A stretch of DNA of 6,760 nucleotides from NCBI GenBank assembly GCA_040797825.1, contig JBFNEZ010000206.1, forward strand, positions 1 through 6,760. Reading direction: 5' to 3'. Below are positions 5,932-6,760 of the stretch, one piece after another. The notes under the pieces are model-generated. The model made no database searches. It saw only the letters and a program-made list of their open reading frames with translations, and was not told the DNA's origin. The DNA is from Geosporobacter sp040797825. Lineage in GTDB: Bacteria > Bacillota > Clostridia > Peptostreptococcales > Thermotaleaceae. A program made the position numbers and the translations under genes. Within the stretch, counting starts at the first letter, position 1, and every line of letters begins with the position of its first letter.

Positions 5932-6396
5932 TCAATAACACTCCAATTCTTCTAAAATACGACTAAGTACTCGTTGTCGTTCTCCAATCAATTCCCCTAA
6001 ATCATTCAGACTTTGAGCAAAAGCTTTTATGTCTTCATTTATGTTTTGATTATCTATACAAACTTCTACTGGCAATACTCCACCTTGTACTCCAACTCGT
6101 TCCACTGTGGGTTTTTCTGGATCATATAAAAGCGGAAGTCGGTAAGCCTCTTTGAAGTAAAGCAATGTTCTAGACAAAAAAATCATCAAGTCAAATACCT
6201 GATGGATAGGTAGCTCCTCTGCTAAAATTAATTCGCCGTCTTTATCAATTTTCCAAATCTGTGCGGCAATCTGCATTTTTATATTTTCTTCCAGCATAGG
6301 CGCACCTAATGTTAAACGCTTGATGTTGGATTGATAAGCGTTTCTGCCATCTACACGGTCATAATCATTTGACACAATAACTGTTTTTTCATTCAT
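5932..6396 (-). CDS. Unrecognised 154-residue protein, partner of the AAA+/VWA gene
   Basis: I do not recognise a characterised family with confidence. The N-terminal VIVSNDYDRVDGRNAY (6-21 in the 154-residue form) and the later EELPIHQVFDL stretch weakly recall an uncharacterised clostridial domain of unknown function (possibly DUF6530, from memory). The protein has no signal peptide, cysteine cluster or clear membrane helix. A hydrophobic amphipathic stretch (HQVFDLMIFLSRTLLYF) and a helical C-terminus rich in Leu and Glu suggest a protein-protein contact role. Start choice: an ATG at 6402 lies only 2 bases from AAGGAGG, whereas the ATG at 6396 is 8 bases away and overlaps the upstream stop as ATGA, so 6396 is preferred. 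The stop is one base before the ATPase/VWA start. This tight packing suggests translational coupling and a shared function. Confidence 0.75.
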   Translation of the reverse strand: MNEKTVIVSNDYDRVDGRNAYQSNIKRLTLGAPMLEENIKMQIAAQIWKIDKDGELILAEELPIHQVFDLMIFLSRTLLYFKEAYRLPLLYDPEKPTVERVGVQGGVLPVEVCIDNQNINEDIKAFAQSLNDLGELIGERQRVLSRILEELECY

Positions 6397-6737
6397 TTCC
6401 ATATCCTCCTTGCATTAGGATTAGCAGCTAAACACTGCTCCCTTAAATTTTCTAATTCTGCTGTATGGTCTTCATTTGGGTCATCATACTTTAACACTTT
6501 TATAACTGATAGTTCAAAGCCTTCTGGACCATATTTATTCCAAAGCTCCTGTAAACGTATATTAGGATGCCAGTTGGCTGCCAATTTTACATTAGTGCTA
6601 TTAAAGTCCGCTTTTGTATCTTTAGAAATGCCTAAGAACACTTCACCAGTTTCTTTACAGCTGTAAGATATTACGCCCATTTCAGGATGTCTGTTTTTAT
6701 ATGCTTCCAAAAGCTGTTTTTTTCTTTTTATATCCAT
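6393..6737 (-). CDS. Small GIY-YIG-nuclease-like protein, degenerate active site
   Basis: The protein has 114 residues. GVI (21-23) and FLG (34-36), ten residues apart, sit where GIY and YIG lie in GIY-YIG nucleases. They are followed by a block HPNIRLQELWNKYGPEGFELSVIKVL (57-82) of the kind seen in small clostridial GIY-YIG-like proteins, and a C-terminal ELENLRE helix. Aligned by eye with I-TevI, the catalytic arginine position (eight residues after the YIG glycine) is Asp44, and both motif tyrosines are replaced. It is therefore probably a binding protein or an inactive relative rather than a working nuclease. The ATG at 6737 is preceded only by a weak AGAG, and just 23 bases of upstream DNA are in the window, so the operon promoter or further genes may lie beyond. 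The stop overlaps the next start as ATGA. Confidence 0.7.
   Translation of the reverse strand: MDIKRKKQLLEAYKNRHPEMGVISYSCKETGEVFLGISKDTKADFNSTNVKLAANWHPNIRLQELWNKYGPEGFELSVIKVLKYDDPNEDHTAELENLREQCLAANPNARRIWK
6405..6411 (-). promoter_or_regulatory. Shine-Dalgarno site for the 154-residue protein
   Basis: Minus-strand AAGGAGG lies inside the end of the GIY-YIG-like gene, 8 bases before the ATG at 6396 and only 2 before the ATG at 6402. It favours the 6396 start. Confidence 0.7.
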
Positions 6738-6760
6738 TATTTTAAACTCTACTTTATTAT

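Overview
The window looks like a chromosomal stretch from a low-GC Firmicute, most likely a member of the Clostridia. This is inferred from the A+T-rich intergenic DNA, strong AAGGAGG-type Shine-Dalgarno sites, GTG starts, and protein families with a clostridial flavour. No rRNA, tRNA, IS element, CRISPR array or integrase is visible.

Layout. (1) Bases 28-940, minus strand: a VOC/glyoxalase-fold protein followed by a YbaK-type Cys-tRNA(Pro) deacylase. They are probably one small operon read from a promoter near 970-998. (2) Bases 1154-3162, plus strand: a two-gene alkylation-repair operon. The first gene fuses an Ada methylphosphotriester-sensing domain, an AraC-type DNA-binding domain and an AlkA 3-methyladenine glycosylase. 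The second is an O6-methylguanine-DNA methyltransferase whose ribosome site overlaps the first gene's stop codon. Together they form a compact adaptive response: sensor/activator, base-excision enzyme and direct-reversal enzyme. (3) Bases 6737-3284, minus strand: a tightly packed four-gene cluster. In transcription order it holds a degenerate GIY-YIG-like small protein, an unrecognised 154-residue protein (ATGA overlap with the first), a 677-residue protein joining a MoxR/CobS-like AAA+ ATPase to a CobT/CoxE-like VWA domain through an acidic linker, and an XRE-type regulator with a desulfoferrodoxin-like C-terminal half. A terminator at 3214-3252 closes this cluster and separates it from the convergent repair operon.

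The repair operon is readily explained. The minus-strand cluster is the less familiar part: an ATPase plus metal-ion-dependent-adhesion-site (MIDAS) VWA machine made with two small partners and a putative iron- or redox-sensing regulator. What it acts on cannot be read from the sequence. Several longest-frame starts were shortened on Shine-Dalgarno evidence (507, 940, 2626 and 6396).
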